Shown piece after piece: positions 22,501 to 35,900 of a DNA stretch of 64,000 bases. The translations under genes were made by a program, and so were the position numbers. The stretch's first letter is position 1, and each line of letters starts with the position of its first letter. The notes beneath the pieces are model-generated. The model saw nothing but the letters and a program-made list of their open reading frames with translations. It was not told where the DNA came from and did not search any database. Origin of the DNA: Haematococcus lacustris (taxonomy: Eukaryota; Chlorophyta; Chlorophyceae; Chlamydomonadales; Haematococcaceae); contig JASKMD010000017.1 of the NCBI GenBank assembly GCA_030144725.1, forward strand, positions 6,567,992 through 6,631,991. The letters are read 5' to 3'.

Positions 22501-25046
22501 TTCTCACCCGTCCCATTGCTCGTTGCACACGCTCACCACCCTTCTCCCCCGTCAGCTGCTGCCCTCCCTCCCCTACTGGCTCCAGGCCGCACCCTCCTTT
22601 GCCGATACCTTCCCCCACATGTTTGGCAGCCGGCGGGACGTGCGCTGCCTCATCCCCTGCGCCATTGACCAGGTGCGGGGCTGAGGCTGTGCTACCACCA
22701 GCATGGGGCCAGCTGCACTTCAGGGTCCTCCGCTAGGCACACCGCAGGTGGCACACCAGCATGGTGTATGGCGGCACAGGCGGCATGCCAGGATGGTCCA
22801 TGGCGAGGTTGGCAGCAAGGCAGCATGTGTGCACTATGAATGTGTGCACACTGAATGTGTATGGTGCATGGTAATGCAGGTGGCGCGCCTCAGGCACCTC
22901 AGGCAGGCCCTGTAGGTCACTCTGCCTCTAGGGCTCTGTGCGTGGCAGTGTCGCATTATAGGAGTGTTGTAGGTTTCGCACCGCAAGCATGTGTATGCTG
23001 CACTGACCAACAGCAGCAGTCATGCCAACAGCAGCAGCAGCAAGATTACTGGCATGGAGCAGCAATGGGCCCTGGACGCCATGATTTAACCACAGTAGGC
23101 CAAACCCTGAACGCCAAACCTGAGCCAGCTTCTCAGGCCTGCACCCAAAGACCCAAGACATGACTGTGGTGCTGTGTACTCCCACTTGCAAGTCTCTAGC
23201 CTGGCCAGCCCTGACATAGCCACACCTGTCGTGGGCACACGCCGCCACACTGAACCCCAGGACCCGTACTTCAGGATGACACGCGATGTGGCCCCTCGCC
23301 TGGGCCAGCTGAAGCCCGCCCTTATTGAGTCACGCTTCTTCCCGGCTCTACAGGTCAGGCGCCAGGCGAACCTCCCGCCCGCCCGCCTGCATGCCCTCCT
23401 CGTGTCCTCCTGCCTTGTCCGTCCCTCCCTCCCTCACCCCTGCCTTCCTTGCCCCCCTCCCTCCCATCCTCCCCCTTCTGCTCTGGGGAGGAGAATGTGA
23501 GTAGGTAGTTTGCTGCTCTCCTTACTGCGTATGCCTACACAGTAGACGAGTAGACGGGCATGCACTTCTTAGCTATCTCCTGCCTCTTAATGTGGTGATG
23601 GGTGTGCAGGGCGAGAGTGGAAAGATGAGCGCCAGCGACACCACCAGTGCTATCTTTGTCAACGACACGCCGGCAGACATCAAGAACAAGGCAGGAGGCC
23701 AGCACCCCGTCCCGGCACCAATAGCGAGATAACTGACAGCCTGTTGGCCTCACTACCACCTGTGTTGCTGTCTGCCTGAGCACCACAGCAGCCATGTCCT
23801 ACTCGGGCACCGGGGTGTTGCTGGGAGCCTCTGCAGGCCAGCTGCAGCCTTGCCACTGTGCTGAGATTGGGGGAGACTGGCCAGCTGTCAGCTGTTGGTG
23901 CCCAACGCTCCGCCCCTTACTGCTCTCCTCACAGCTTGGAAATGATGGTGCTGATCGCTACTAACTGCTTGAGGGTGATGGCGTTGGTGATGGTGATGGT
24001 GGCTCGGGCTGCAGGTCAACAAGTATGCATTTTCAGGCGGGCGGCAGACCATCCAAGAGCACCGGGAGAAAGGCGCAGACCTGGAGGTGGGCTGGCCTTG
24101 CTCGTGTCATGTATGCACTGCATGCCCTGAGCCTCCCACCCCTGCGCCGCATGCGCGCTGAGGTGTGGGGTGCTGCGTCGTTGCCAGGGAGCTGTCAGCA
24201 CGTCAAAGGCCTGCAGCCTCTGCTGCTGCTCACCTTTCAAGGTCCCCAGACTGGGTTGACCCTAGGTTCTGCTGGTACTGATACCCTGCTGCGTATCCCC
24301 TTCCTTGTGACCGCACCTGCCGCACCTGGTGCGCCTGGCGCTGGGTGCAACTTGCTGGCTGTCTTAGTGCCCTCTCACATGCACTGCTAGGACCTCAGCA
24401 GCATGTCGATAGGTCCACACCATCTTGCCACCCCACATCGCTGCTAAACACAGGTCAGATTGCACATGGTGTGACATGTTGGCTGACCAGGTGGACGTGT
24501 CATGGAAGTACCTGAACTTCTTCCTGGAGGACGATGAGCGATTGGCACACATCGGGGTGGAGTACGGCGCTGGCCGCATGCTCACTGGTGGGCAGCTGGC
24601 GAGGGTGGCAGGCAGCTCAGAACACCCCGGGAAGGGTCGGCTCAGGCAGCTGTGGTCACTGGACATGGGCGATGTTGGGTGCACATCTGCTCATGCCGCG
24701 AACATAGGGCGGGTCTTGAGCTGTGGGCCAGAGAGCACTCTGCCTTGCAGGTCTCAACCTTAGCCTACCCTTATGTTGGTGTCAGCAGCATGGCACCCTA
24801 GGCTGCATATGTCAGGAGCCTGCGGCTGTGCCCTGCAGCTTGCAGGCGTGTGCTTCGAGGAGCTGGCCACGTGCTTTGAGGCATGTGAGCTGCCTGCTTG
24901 CAGGTGAAGTCAAGGCGGAGCTGGTGAAGGTGCTGTCAGACCTGGTGTTGCGGCACCAGGCGGCCCGGGCATCTGTGACTGAGGCGGTGGTGGATGCGTT
25001 CATGGCCGTGCGGCCCATGGCAGCTGTGGCAGCAGGCCAGGCATGA
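19585..25046 (+). CDS. WARS: Tryptophanyl-tRNA synthetase, cytoplasmic type
   Basis: Charges tRNA-Trp with tryptophan in the cytosol; class I aminoacyl-tRNA synthetase. Fourteen phase-consistent exons: 19585-19644, 19716-19784, 19869-19906, 20074-20203, 20589-20654, 20906-21004, 21552-21661, 21919-22003, 22586-22672, 23261-23353, 23610-23690, 24015-24086, 24491-24587, 24904-25046, giving about 409 residues. Signatures are the HIGH-type motif in [15 protein letters not shown], the KMSAS loop (about 23621), and the eukaryote-type stretches [53 protein letters not shown] and [15 protein letters not shown]. It lacks the N-terminal WHEP extension of vertebrate enzymes. Intron 11 starts with GC (AAG|GCAGG) instead of GT. 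No damage is seen. Confidence 0.95.
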
Positions 25047-25178
25047 GCAAGTGTGCGCACACGAGGCAGTACGTGCTGTCCTTGCGAACAAGGGCCCTCT
25101 GTGCCTGTCCATCGATGTCCCTGTCCGAATCCTCAACTCTGTGCAACTCAGGCGTGGAAGCCACATCTTTGAAAGGAT

Positions 25179-25183
25179 TGTAA
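25179..25183 (+). terminator. TGTAA poly(A) signal of the WARS gene
   Basis: The TGTAA pentamer, the usual green-algal poly(A) signal, lies 133 bp after the WARS stop codon. Confidence 0.6.
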
Positions 25184-25582
25184 ATGACGTCCCTGTCATC
25201 ACGGCTGGAGACTAAGCCGGGCTTCCATCCGAGCTGGCCCGGCCCTACACGGGGATTGCCGACGAGCATGTTACAGTGATGCAGTTGTGATTATGCGCTG
25301 CTTTTCCTTGGGGTTCCTCCCAGCCTTGGACTACACTCATGCCATTAAGATATGCTGGTAAAATCATTTGTAGCATTAGGCCAGTGCTTAACTGATGATG
25401 CTGATGTTGGTTGCTGAGCGCGTCAGGCCCCTGACTTGGGATCGCTTTGCCTTGCTGTGTACTGGCCGCAGTCACCTGCATGGACACATGGAACAATGCA
25501 CATGCAATTTGCTTCTCACGCACATTCCCTAGTGCTGTTAGCGCACATAAGAACAGCACGCGCCGCGCTGCGGTAATAGAAA
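25184..25582. other. Intergenic region upstream of the small membrane-protein gene
   Basis: No exon is seen; it should carry the promoter of the gene starting at 25583. Confidence 0.4.
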
Positions 25583-26443
25583 ATGAGCTACGCAGCGTAT
25601 TACACCCGTGTGGGTATCTCAGCGCCGCAGGGGTTCGGAGTCATGGTGGCTGCCTGGTGAGCATTTTTGCTTGTAGAAGCGCCGGTGATCGAAATGTGGT
25701 GCTAAAAGATGGCACCAAGTTGGCCCTACTTCGCGAGGCTGGCTATTCGGCAGTATGCTCTAGCTAGGCCTGAGTAGGCGCGGGAGGTATTTCGCTCGGA
25801 AGCTTGGGGCTCAAGGCACATGCTGTTCCTGCTGCAGGCTGGCTATCAACGTATACAATGGCAAACCCACCTTCTACACAAAGCAGATCAGCAAGGCAGA
25901 GTTCAATGCCACGCCTCTCAACTACCTGCAGAGCCCAGAGCACAACCAGAAGGCGTTCCCCAAGGCAGGTTCTCCGCTGTTCCTTACGTGTCTGGCAGGG
26001 CACACTAGCTAGCTAGCGCCAGGGCTAGGTAGTGCTGGCTGGGGTAATGGAGGCAGTGGGACAGGGACATGAAGGGTTGGGGGCACAGCCTGTGATTTTG
26101 TTAGCACAGTGCCTCACCAGCCAGACTGCATGGCATGCTTGCATCACCAGCATTGTGGCCTGCCTTGCCAGCTGCCTGCATGCAAGCCATCCTGTCACAA
26201 CACTCACCCGTGTGTGGCGTAGTAGGTGGCTGGTCCCACATGCTAGCATGCTGAGCCATCAATCATGTGCAATTGTGTGAAATGGTGTGCATCCATGTGC
26301 AATTGTGTGAAATGGTGTGCAATTGTGTGAAATGGTGTGCAATCATGTGCAATTGTGTGCAGGTGCCAGGCCAGACCACTGTCCCAGATGGCCTGGCAGA
26401 GCTTCAGCACAGGGTTGCACATTCCAAGGGCGCGCACCATTGA
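25583..26443 (+). CDS. Small one-helix membrane protein, unknown (about 93 aa)
   Basis: Three exons in phase: 25583-25656, 25838-25964, 26363-26443 (TGA). The second intron has a GC donor (AAG|GCAGGT). The protein starts MSYAAYYTRVGISAPQGFGV, runs into one hydrophobic helix (GFGVMVAAWLAINVY, residues 18-32), then a soluble tail with KPTFYTKQISKAEFN and ends HSKGAHH. Size and layout resemble accessory subunits of mitochondrial respiratory complexes, but the family is not recognised and this is only a suggestion. Part of intron 2 and exon 3 is duplicated, inverted, at 36660-37500. It converges with the minus-strand gene ending at 26794. Confidence 0.65.
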
Positions 26444-26793
26444 GGGCGCCGAAGGTTGGGACATCTGTCAAGTTGGCATGATGTATGCTATTAAAGTGTG
26501 ACCCCGGAAGTTATGTAGCTTGTGTTCCGGTGTCCCGACCTAGAGGTCAGGATAGTCATGTAGCTATGATGCGCAACGATGCGATGAGCTGTACACGGTG
26601 ATCGTGCGCATCTATTACAGCAATACGCGAGGAAAAGCGAAAATTCGACGTTGAGACGTTCAAAGTTCAAACGCCGCATAAACAGCAACAGCACCTATGC
26701 TTTGACACCCTCACGAAAGACCAGCCACACGCAACACGCAGCAAGCCGCGACCCAACCACAACGTTGATCCAACGTCACCCATGGCACACATT

Positions 26794-29700
26794 TCACGAG
26801 GGCGGCTCCGTTGTAAGCCGGGGCCGCACCAACGGAGGCTGCAACGCATCCTTGTCGGGGTCCACGCTACTGCGTTTCCACGTCATGCTCCCACTCTTCA
26901 AGGGCCCCGCTTCGCTCAATTTCTTGGGTTGACTGCTTGGCTGGCCCTCGACGCTGGCTCCACTTTGCCTTTGCGAGCCCCCGCCACTTGCCGGTGCGCT
27001 GTCCAACCCCGCCTCCGTCTGCGGTGCTCGGCGCATCGTCGATGCCCCTGCCGCGGCGCCTGGCACTGCCCATATGCCAGGAGCAGCGTTCCATGCTGCG
27101 ATCCATTGACCTGCGCCACCCTGCCAACCTGCCGCCGCCATTCCAGGGGGAGGCCCACGCCTGGGTGGTTTGGGTCGAACACGGATGGTTTTGCCAAGCA
27201 AGGGCGAGGAATTGAGAGCCAAGGCACGGGCAGCCGCCACTGGCTCTGCAAATTCAATGTATGCAGCTCCAGAGAACGCCTGCGTAGCTTTCTCCCTCAG
27301 CAGCGTCACTCGCAGGATGGCTCCGCACGGACTGCAACCAGGCAATAGCAAGGAACGAGGAGGGTTGAACTGCTGGCTGTGGGCTATCAAGGTCTTGCAT
27401 CCACATAAGGGCAACTGATGGATGAAGAAGAGCAGCAGCATGGACTGAAGCAAAAGTGGCTGCAGTCCGGCGTGGGTCTGCCTGGGATGAGCCGAGTGCC
27501 ATGAAGCATTCAGCCACACCCCCCTCCACAGGTCATTGCTCAGCTTGCAGCCCCCGCCCCACCACAGCCCCCTGCTGCCCCTGCCCCTACCCCAAGCAAG
27601 CATGCCCCCATGCAGCACTTGCACTCTGCCCACCTGAAGTGCGCCTGCAGGACCTCCTGGGTGGCAGCCGGGGTGATGTCCAGCACCAGCACTGAGCGCC
27701 ACTCCACATCAAGGGGCGTTGGGGCTCCTAGGTGGGCCAGCGCCATCTTGGTGGAGGCAGCGCCCTGCAGAGCGGGGTGGGGCAGCACTCGGCACTCAGG
27801 GCCCTGACCTGGGGAGTGCATGGGCACGGGTCTTGCTTTGCTGGCATGATGTGCCGGTGCTCTGCTACACCACACCATGCCATGCCACAGCTGGCATGAC
27901 ACAACAACCACCACGTCATGCCTCGGTTGCTGTCACCCTGGCAAGACTGCTGCAACACAATTGGCAAACTGCACATGGTCTTGACTGGTTGCGTATCCAA
28001 CCGATGTCAGCTGAGCTCCCTGCGCAGGTCCAGTCACGCCCCAAAGCACAGCCTTATCCTCCCCTTCCACATCCCTTCTGCCACTCCTGCCACCCCACTA
28101 TCCTACTCCTGCTTTCCCTCCCTTGACCAGCCGGCCCCTCCTGCCTACCTTCATGGCGTTGATCTTCTGCTCCATTGCCTGGAGCTCCCGCCTCAATGCT
28201 TCAAGCTCTGACACACCCCCTGCTGCCCCCCCTGCCCCTCCTACCCCTGCTGCAGCAGCATTGCCCAGCAATCGCGCCGCCAAAGCACTCTTGCCAGCTG
28301 CTGCAGAAGCAGCAGCTGTGGGCTTGCTGCCGCCCACCAACCCCTCATCTGCAGGCTGTATGCTGCCCTGAGGCCCTTCTGAGGCTGAGTGCTGGACATG
28401 GGCTCCGACTGCGTCTGAGCCAGGCCCTTGCTGCTGCTGCTGCTGCTGCTGCTGATGTCGGTCCTGGGATATGGTGTCTGCCCCGGCTTCCAGCTGCCCA
28501 GGTGCGGCTGAGCCCTTGGCGGTCGGGGCGCTAGACAGCTGCCTATGGCCCTGGCCTTGGGTGCGGGGCAGTGATGTACGCCCAGGTGCAGGGACAGGGA
28601 TGTCAGCAGAGGGTGCCTTGGGCATTCCTGCAGGGCGGGGCAAGGTGTTTAGAAGCTAAAAGGAAGCTGGGTTTGGAGCCACACACTCCTTCATCTTCAT
28701 CCTGGCGGCTTTATTACCCGGAGGGGATGGTGCAAGCTTGCCATCCTTGTCATACAAGCCGACAGCCGTGTCAGCCAGACTGCAACTGGCCTAGGCATGC
28801 TGCAGGGAATACAGAGAAACGTGATGAACACAGAGCCATTAGCTCCGTCTAAGGCAGCAGCAGTGGCTGAAAGCAGCAGCTGCTGTTTGGCAACCTCCAT
28901 GCACCATCCTCATGCCTCAAATTTGGTGGACAGCGCATATCAGCACAGTGTGGTGGCGGGTCAGGTGATGGCATTGGTGACAGAACCACCCTCTTGTGCC
29001 TGCTGCCCCTGTCTACTGCCTGCTGTTGCAGCACGCCACATCAGCAGCCTGAGCCACACACCATCAGGCAGCAGGCCACCGGGCTCAGCATCCCCATGCC
29101 TCCCACCCTCCCCTTCCTCCTGCTGCTGATGGCTGCTGGGCCGGCTGAGCTTGCCCAGCAGTGTGGGGCTGCCTCCCAGTCCGCCAATGCTGCGCAGCAT
29201 GCGCCCAAACATGCGCCCCGCAGCCGCTGCCGCAGCCGTGACCCCCATGACCGGCGCAGGCCCCCCCTGAGGCCCCGGCTGCTGTGCCTGGCCCCCAGCC
29301 GTCACCATGGACTTCAGCCCTGCTCTCGCTGCTCTGTCACCTCCCCCCACCCCCTCTCCGCCTCCAGTGATAGAAACAGGCTGGGACTCCCCTACGGTGG
29401 GGGGGCGGGACCCAGGCACAGGTGCGCCTGCCGCCCCCTCAGCCTCCCCCAGGAACTGCCCCTCTGGCCCCCCACCCTCCTGCCTGGCTGCCAGCGCTGG
29501 GGCCTGCACCATGGACCGCAGCGTGGCTCTGCCAGTGGCCCCCCGCCCCCCCTCCCTGCTGAGAGTCAACTGGTCAGAGGGTGGCTCCAGGTCTGCATGC
29601 AGCAGACGGTGCATGGAGACCGTGCTTTGACCGTGCCAGACCCCTCATGCGGCCCTGGCCCCTGCCACCTCCCCGTACAACACTGGAGGAGCCCTGTGTT

Positions 29701-32657
29701 ACACCCCAACCACACTCATGCGGATGCTGAGCCACCTCCCTTCCGGACCTTGACAGCTGGCCTACCATGTTTGTTCAACCAAGGCGCCCCTGGTCCCATC
29801 TGCCACACCCTTTTGTCTCACACCCACGCTGCACCTCAGCCCACAAAACAATGCCATGCTGGAGCATGACCTGACATTGTCACTCATCAGCTGTGGGTGA
29901 GTAGTGCACCCCAGCAAGCTGTGCCATAACAGGGTACTACAGATGTCAGGAAGTGCTATGGGGCACAAGGCTGGTTGAAACCTAATCATATGGCCCCCAG
30001 ATGCTAACCAGCACATGCCCAACCCACCAGCCTGCTGCCTTTGTCTAACCCTTCACCCTGCTGCCCAATGCGATCGTCATTCCCTCCGAAAATGCTCACT
30101 TTCGGTCGCTGCCCGCACCTGTCGGCAGAGACCGGGTCGCGATGTTGCGACCTAGCACAGGCGAACGTGATCTTGACCGGGAAGTGTCGGCGGCCAGCGG
30201 TTGATCAAGCGCCGGACCCAAGAAACGGGCGCGGCGCAACGCCTCCCTCGCGACGTCCCGTGTGACGCCTTTGCTATCGCTGTGCTGGCCCGCACCACCC
30301 CTGCCGTTTTCCTGGCGGCCAAAGCCTGCGTTGCTGTTTGCGCTCCCAGCTGTGGCGTCCGAATTCCACTGAATCGCCTGCCTCCCAGCCCCTGGTGCGC
30401 CAGCGGCCCCGGCCGCAGATGTAGTTGCGACCCCGCTGGTGGTGCCGCTTGCTCCCGTGCTCCCGGCCGGTGCCTGAGGGTTCCACTGGATGGCGCACCT
30501 CGCACGCCGTGGAGCCGGACCGGGCTCCGCTGCTGCCAGGGCAGGCTGTGCAGCTTTCTGGCTTGAGCTGGCTAGAGCCTGCGCTGACGGCTTGGCATCA
30601 CGTTGTGCAGGCTCGGCAGTAGAGCTGGGCTGTGACAAGTGGTGAGCTTTGCTCCTGACACCTGCTCCAGCGGCAGTTGAGGTGCTTAGCTTGTCGCGAG
30701 GGCTCCCAACTGCCTTGGCATCGGTCTTGGAGCTGAGCTCCGCGGCAGGGTCAGCTGGGCTTGGGATGGGGCGTCTCAGCCGTGCCTTAGCCACCTGCTC
30801 CCCACTGCCTGAGCGTGATGACTGCCCTGCTTGCCCCTGACCTCCCGCATCCTCAGCCACAGCCTTTGCCTCAGCCTCAGCCGCAGGGTCAGGCGACAAT
30901 AGGGACTCCACATCTTCAGGGCCTTTGGCTGCTGCTATGCTGAGCTGGCCAGCTTGCGGTTGGGCCGGCTGGGATGCTGTCTGGGTTGCAGGGCTCTGGG
31001 AGGTGGTGAAATCCACAGGCTCAACTGCCTGCTGCTGAGCAGTTGAAGTGGTTGGCTGACAAAGGGTTTTTGCTGGAGGAGGCATGGGGGTACTGCTGGA
31101 CTGCCCTGCTGCTGCTGCTGCGCCTGCTGCTGCTGTTGCGCCTGCTGCTGCTGTTGCGCCTGCTGCTGCTGTTGCGCCTGCTGCTGCTGTTGCGCCTGCT
31201 GCTGCTGTTGCGCCTGCTGCTAGTTTCTCACCAGGGCCCTCAGTCGAAGAGCCTGCAGCCCTGTGGTGCAGGATGCGAGCGTCAAGCATCACCAGGTGTG
31301 ATGTGTGCTGTGACCAGTCTAGTGCAAGGCTAAGGCTCCAGGGAGGCTAGGGCATAGGAAGGGTGGCTCAGGTGTGATACTCAAAATGACCAGTTTGGGA
31401 GCAGTCAAATGGTCAATGTGGAGTTGGTGCTGCAGCATACAACAGGGTTGGTTGCCATTACTGCCACAACTGACATCATGATTGCCAAGGTCCAATGTCT
31501 CCTTTGTATGGAGATCCAGTGGCCATGCCCTAGCCAGCCACTCCAGCTCCCGCACTACTTACGTGCCGGATGCTCGGGGTGGGCCTGCTTCTGCCTTGCT
31601 GGACACCAGCTCGCTCTTGTGTGCCTTGATGTGCGGTATCAACCTAGACAGGCAGGCAGGCAGGCAAACAGCAGGGGTGGCAGCTTGCCACAGCATGCTG
31701 CAACTAGCAGACAGCAGCCTGCCACAGCGACAAGGTCATGGATGGCAGGCGCGGCAGTCATTGGCATTATGCATCCATTATAGTCATAGTCAGCAGCGGT
31801 GGCACTGGCCACACCAGCGGTTGAACTAAAATCGACAAGGGGTCACCCTGCCAGCTGAACCCTGGGTGATGGCAGAAGTGACGTCTAGACATGGGAGTGT
31901 GAAGATTATGGGGAGGCTTGTGAGGAGTGTGAGGAGCACCCTCGCACCCAGCTAGCCCACGACAGCGGCCTGCTGCCCGCACCTGATGCTATAAATCACA
32001 TCAGGTTGCTGACAGCATTTGCTTTGGGGCCCAAGCCACATACTGTCGAGCTGTGAGGCCCTTGCCACACTGCCCTCATGCTTCCCATGTGGCCCTCCTT
32101 CCCGCTGCCGCTGTGAACGGCAGTGCTGGCCAAGCTTCCTTAACAGAGCGAGGATGGTTTGCGCTTCTCCTATGGTACGCGCCATTCACCCAAGAAGAGC
32201 CTCTGTAGCCTGAACCCCAGCTGCTCTGCCTGTCCTCCAGTTGACTCCTGTCAGTGTGCTCACCAGTCCAGCATAGGGCCCGTGCTGTCACCAAGAATGC
32301 CGCTGAGGTTGGATGTCAGCTTCTTTCTGTCATATCCTTTGGACGCAAGGGTGACAATGTATTGAGCAATGGCCTGGTCTTGGAGGTTGGGGTCCCACAG
32401 GATCTTGACTTGCCGGAAAACCCGCGTCAGCTGCATGAGGGTCACGGGCACCACAGCTGCAGTAAACGATGACAGCTTTTTGTGCCAACTCCAGTGTATA
32501 CGTCGACGGCAGAGTGTTGTACCCGAGCGCATCCAGGACCCATCCTGGAACAGGGCTTGAGCTATGCCTAAAAGCATACAAGCAGCCAGAGAGCATGGTG
32601 GTCAGCACCCACCAATTGCTGGCCAGCAAGGCTCGCCGCGTCGAATTTGATGGACAT
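26794..32657 (-). CDS. Nab2/PWI-like plus PABPN1-type RRM RNA-binding protein
   Basis: Likely a nuclear poly(A)/mRNA-binding protein. Exons supported: 32657-32613, 32430-32264, 32209-~32169, ~31642-31563, 31252-30119, 29592-29080, 28627-28149, 27764-27634, 27331-26794; a small exon may be missing near 31950-32160. Exons 1-2 join as MSIKFDAASLAGQQL-LTRVFRQVKILW followed by QAIAQYIVTLASKGYDRKKL and GILGDSTGPMLDWL, the pattern of the Nab2/ZC3H14 N-terminal PWI-like fold. The middle is long Ala/Gly/Gln-rich disorder with an AAGATA repeat. A helix (SELEALRRELQAMEQKI) precedes an RRM split by an intron: RSVLVLDITPAATQEVLQAHF, then CGAILRVTLL and GAAYIEFAEPVAAARALALN, closest to PABPN1 RRMs. The tail is basic and disordered. 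A TIR transposon starts 247 bp upstream of the ATG. Confidence 0.75.
31112..31222. repeat. 18-bp coding minisatellite (AAGATA repeat)
   Basis: About six copies of an 18-bp GCTGCTGCTGTTGCGCCT-type unit. On the minus strand it encodes repeated Ala-Ala-Gly-Ala-Thr-Ala in the RNA-binding protein. Length is a multiple of three, so copy-number change keeps the frame. Confidence 0.9.
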
Positions 32658-32903
32658 GGCTTCGCACCAACTAGGAAGACACCGCTGAGACGGCGATGAG
32701 GTAACGCGTGCGAGAAGGGCGAAAATAGCCGTAACTACCACCCAACCGATTCCTGAGGAAGGCTGAATAGAGAAAAACTGCATAGAGATAGAGAAGAACT
32801 AAAGGCTTGGATTATATACATTCTGATCCCTACAACCCTCAGCTTATCCACTGTTCCCTGCGTGTCTTGCAGGGCACACAAGCTAGCTAGTGCCTGGGGT
32901 CAC
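32394..32903. repeat. Arm A of an inverted duplication (host promoter and exons)
   Basis: This segment holds the promoter, exon 1 and part of exon 2 of the Nab2-like gene. It recurs inverted and almost unchanged at 37505-38016; a 71-residue frame through it is identical in both copies. Confidence 0.85.
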
Positions 32904-35900
32904 CCCCGCCATTGGCTGCACCCCCATGGCTCAAGAGATAACTTTCTTACTCATTTCTGCACGGATGAGGCCGCCGATTTGTGCGATGAGCTAGTAATGG
33001 CCCGAATAGAGTGCAGCCAGCCCCAGCGGTTTGCCGGGTGGCTGGCCCCCAACACGCGACGTGTTCTGGAGCGTCGCATACACATTTAGCGACGGCATTA
33101 GGCAGCCTGGACCCAGAGCGGCGTGAATGGCGCATCCTGACTGGACATGCCAACTTTTTAGGTTAGCACGCATCAGTGCTGCAACGTCCTAGCACGAATC
33201 GAGACCCACTCCCAAGCTCACCTGCTGCTTCCCGGCCTGCTTCCTTGCCCCCTTCTCCAAAGTATCACCTATTGTCATCCAACGGCGCCTCTGCAGGTCG
33301 ATGGCATTGCGAGTTGGGAGCGTGACCGCGACGGCGCATTACTGCTGAACACAGGTTCGGTCGACATGTGGCAGCGATTCAGGTTGCACACGATTTCTTG
33401 ATTATTGGTGCTTGTGGCTCCTGAGCAACCACGATCGTCAAGAATAAGTAAAAAATATGCAGAAACGGAGCTAGTAACTTTGTTTGCCGTTGTGCAGGCC
33501 ATGGTTGATAAGAAAAGGGGGGCAAAGGCTAGATGTGACGGTGCGCAGAAAGCGAGGGAGGTTGTGGCACAGCGCAGGGCTGCTGAGGCTGAGGCCAAGG
33601 CCCATGCTCTTGCCGCTGGTTTGTGATGTTTTGCTACATGCTCTCCCCAGGTCCCTGGGTCCCTCAGGTACGCAGTTCCCATGCATGCCCTCCCAAGCAT
33701 CCACCACCACACCTTTCATAACCCACACCACACCACACCACACCACACGTACCACAAACCTGTGCTTGTGTGCATGTGCAGGCTCCATGATGTAACCCAT
33801 GCATTGCGCATCCCTGGGCTGCCCTACTCAGCAGTGGTGGGTGCCCACCAAAGCCTGCTGTCGGCAACCGCCCCCCCTCCCCCTCAGCCTAGGCCTGCGC
33901 AGCAAGCTCAATCCAACCCAAAACAGCCACCGCCCTCCAGCTCTTCTTACCTGCCACCACCACCCCTCCATGGGGGCACAGCCAGTGGGTTGGCTGTGAG
34001 GGCCTGGGGGAGGTCATTGGCGAAGTACTTCAGCGCATGGGGCATGCCTGTGGATCTGTGGGTCCCCTACGCTGCTGGTCGTCTCACTGGGGGTGCAGAG
34101 GTGTGGTGGAGCCACCAGGTTTTTAACAACACCCCCGCTGCCACGTGCTGGATGGCCTTTGTGGGAGGACTGTGTGAGCATTACACCCCCGCTAAAGAGC
34201 GCGTGGTGGGTGGTGGAGCCGTGGGTCAAGCGCATCACCGCTGCTCACAAGCAAGTGTGTGTGTGCATGCCCTGTGAGACCTGCGAGCTCTTGCTAGACC
34301 AGCTCGGCAAGCACATGGACAGCCTTGTGGTGCCTGAGGACCCACAACCACCAGATGATAGCGACAGTGACAGCGAGAGTGACAGTGACACCAACAGCGA
34401 TGGGGGGGATGCTGAGGTGCATGTGGTGCTGGCTGAGCACATTGCCAACGCTGACGCTCAAGACCTGGCTGGTGTGCTAGATGCAGGTGTGCTAGATGAG
34501 GGTGGGCTGGAAAAGTTGGTGAGTGATGCCCAGAATGCCAGGGCTATTGCTGGCGTTGCAGGAGGGGGGGTTGCTATAGCAGGGGGTACAGCTGGGGGTG
34601 CAGACGTGAGGGTTGACCTGGACTATGCCACGGTGCAGAGCTGGTTTGTGTGCCCATGCAAGGTTGGCGCCAAGCCCAGCCTGACCTGCTTGCAGCGTCA
34701 GTGTGCCGCCTGCAAGGATAGGAAGGTGGGCGTGAAGGCGGAGCGTGAGGGTGTGCAGCTGCAGTATCGTCAGTTCAAGAAGCTAGACAATGGGCAAGGC
34801 GTAGAGTTGGCCACAGTCCAGACCACGTTGGGTGAGTTGGTGGTTGGCCTGAATGACCTCATGCAGAAGCAGTTGTGGCATCATTACCTTGCCAAGCATC
34901 AGCGTGCCACCTTTAGGGCGCACTGCGCCGCTGTGCGCAACACACCAGGTCTAGTTGTCGTGTCGTGTGACTGGTCAGAGAAGCTCACCATCCACCAAGA
35001 CATAGCATGTCAAGGAGCATACTGGAAGCAGAGGACCATGTCAGTGTTCGTGGCATGTGCACACTACCAGGACATGGCTGGCAACTACAGGGAGGAGTCT
35101 ATGTTTGTGAGTGCTGACAAGTGTGACCAGTCAGCTGAGGCTTCCACCACGGCCCTTGTGCAAGTGATTGAGTGTTTGCTGCAAGGCAGGAGGCACCCAG
35201 ATGATGGGTGGGTGGGCAAGATGGACATGAGGCAGCTGTGTTTGTGGTCAGATGGTTGTGCATCACAGTTCAAGGGGGCCAAGGCCATTAGGTTGCATTG
35301 GCACCTAGCCAATAGGTTTGGGGTGCCTGTGCAATGGTCATATGGTGCCACATCGCATTTTAAGAGCACGCATGACTCTGAGGGTGGGGTGATCAAGAGG
35401 GAGTGGAGGGAGCAGATGCTAGTGCATCCTGAACTCGTGGGAAAAGTGTGTGGGGCTGCTGTGCTGACTGATTGGGCTAACAAGCATTTTGCTGTGCCAT
35501 GCCATGCACAAGACACCAGTGCAAGCCACAGGCTTCGTGGTCACATCATGTTTTGGCGCTGCCTGGTGCTAGACGACGCTAGGCAAGCAGCTGTATGCAG
35601 TATGCCTGAGGCTGATGTGGAGCGCATGCATAATGATGTAAAGGGGTGCAGGGCTATGCACCGCATGGTGTTCACACCTGACAGGGAGCAGCCTCAATGG
35701 GCCATGGCTGCTTGTGCATGCAACACGTGCATGAGTGTGCCATGCCAGCCGTGCATGAAGCCTGACACCACTACCCCACTTGAGCCCATGCCCATGTTTC
35801 AAGACACTGTGCAGGAGGTGAGGGAGGACAAAGAGTGTTATGCATTGTTGATGTTGTACCATTCCGATTTGCTGCATGATGAGGTGTGCTTTGGCAAACT

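Noticed and set aside
28960..29870. 291-codon plus-strand frame at 28994-29869
   Set aside because: It is the antisense shadow of an Ala/Gly/Pro-rich exon of the minus-strand RNA-binding protein and lacks any domain.
31043..31333. Plus-strand poly-Leu frame at 31043-31333
   Set aside because: It is the reverse reading of the 18-bp AAGATA-coding minisatellite.
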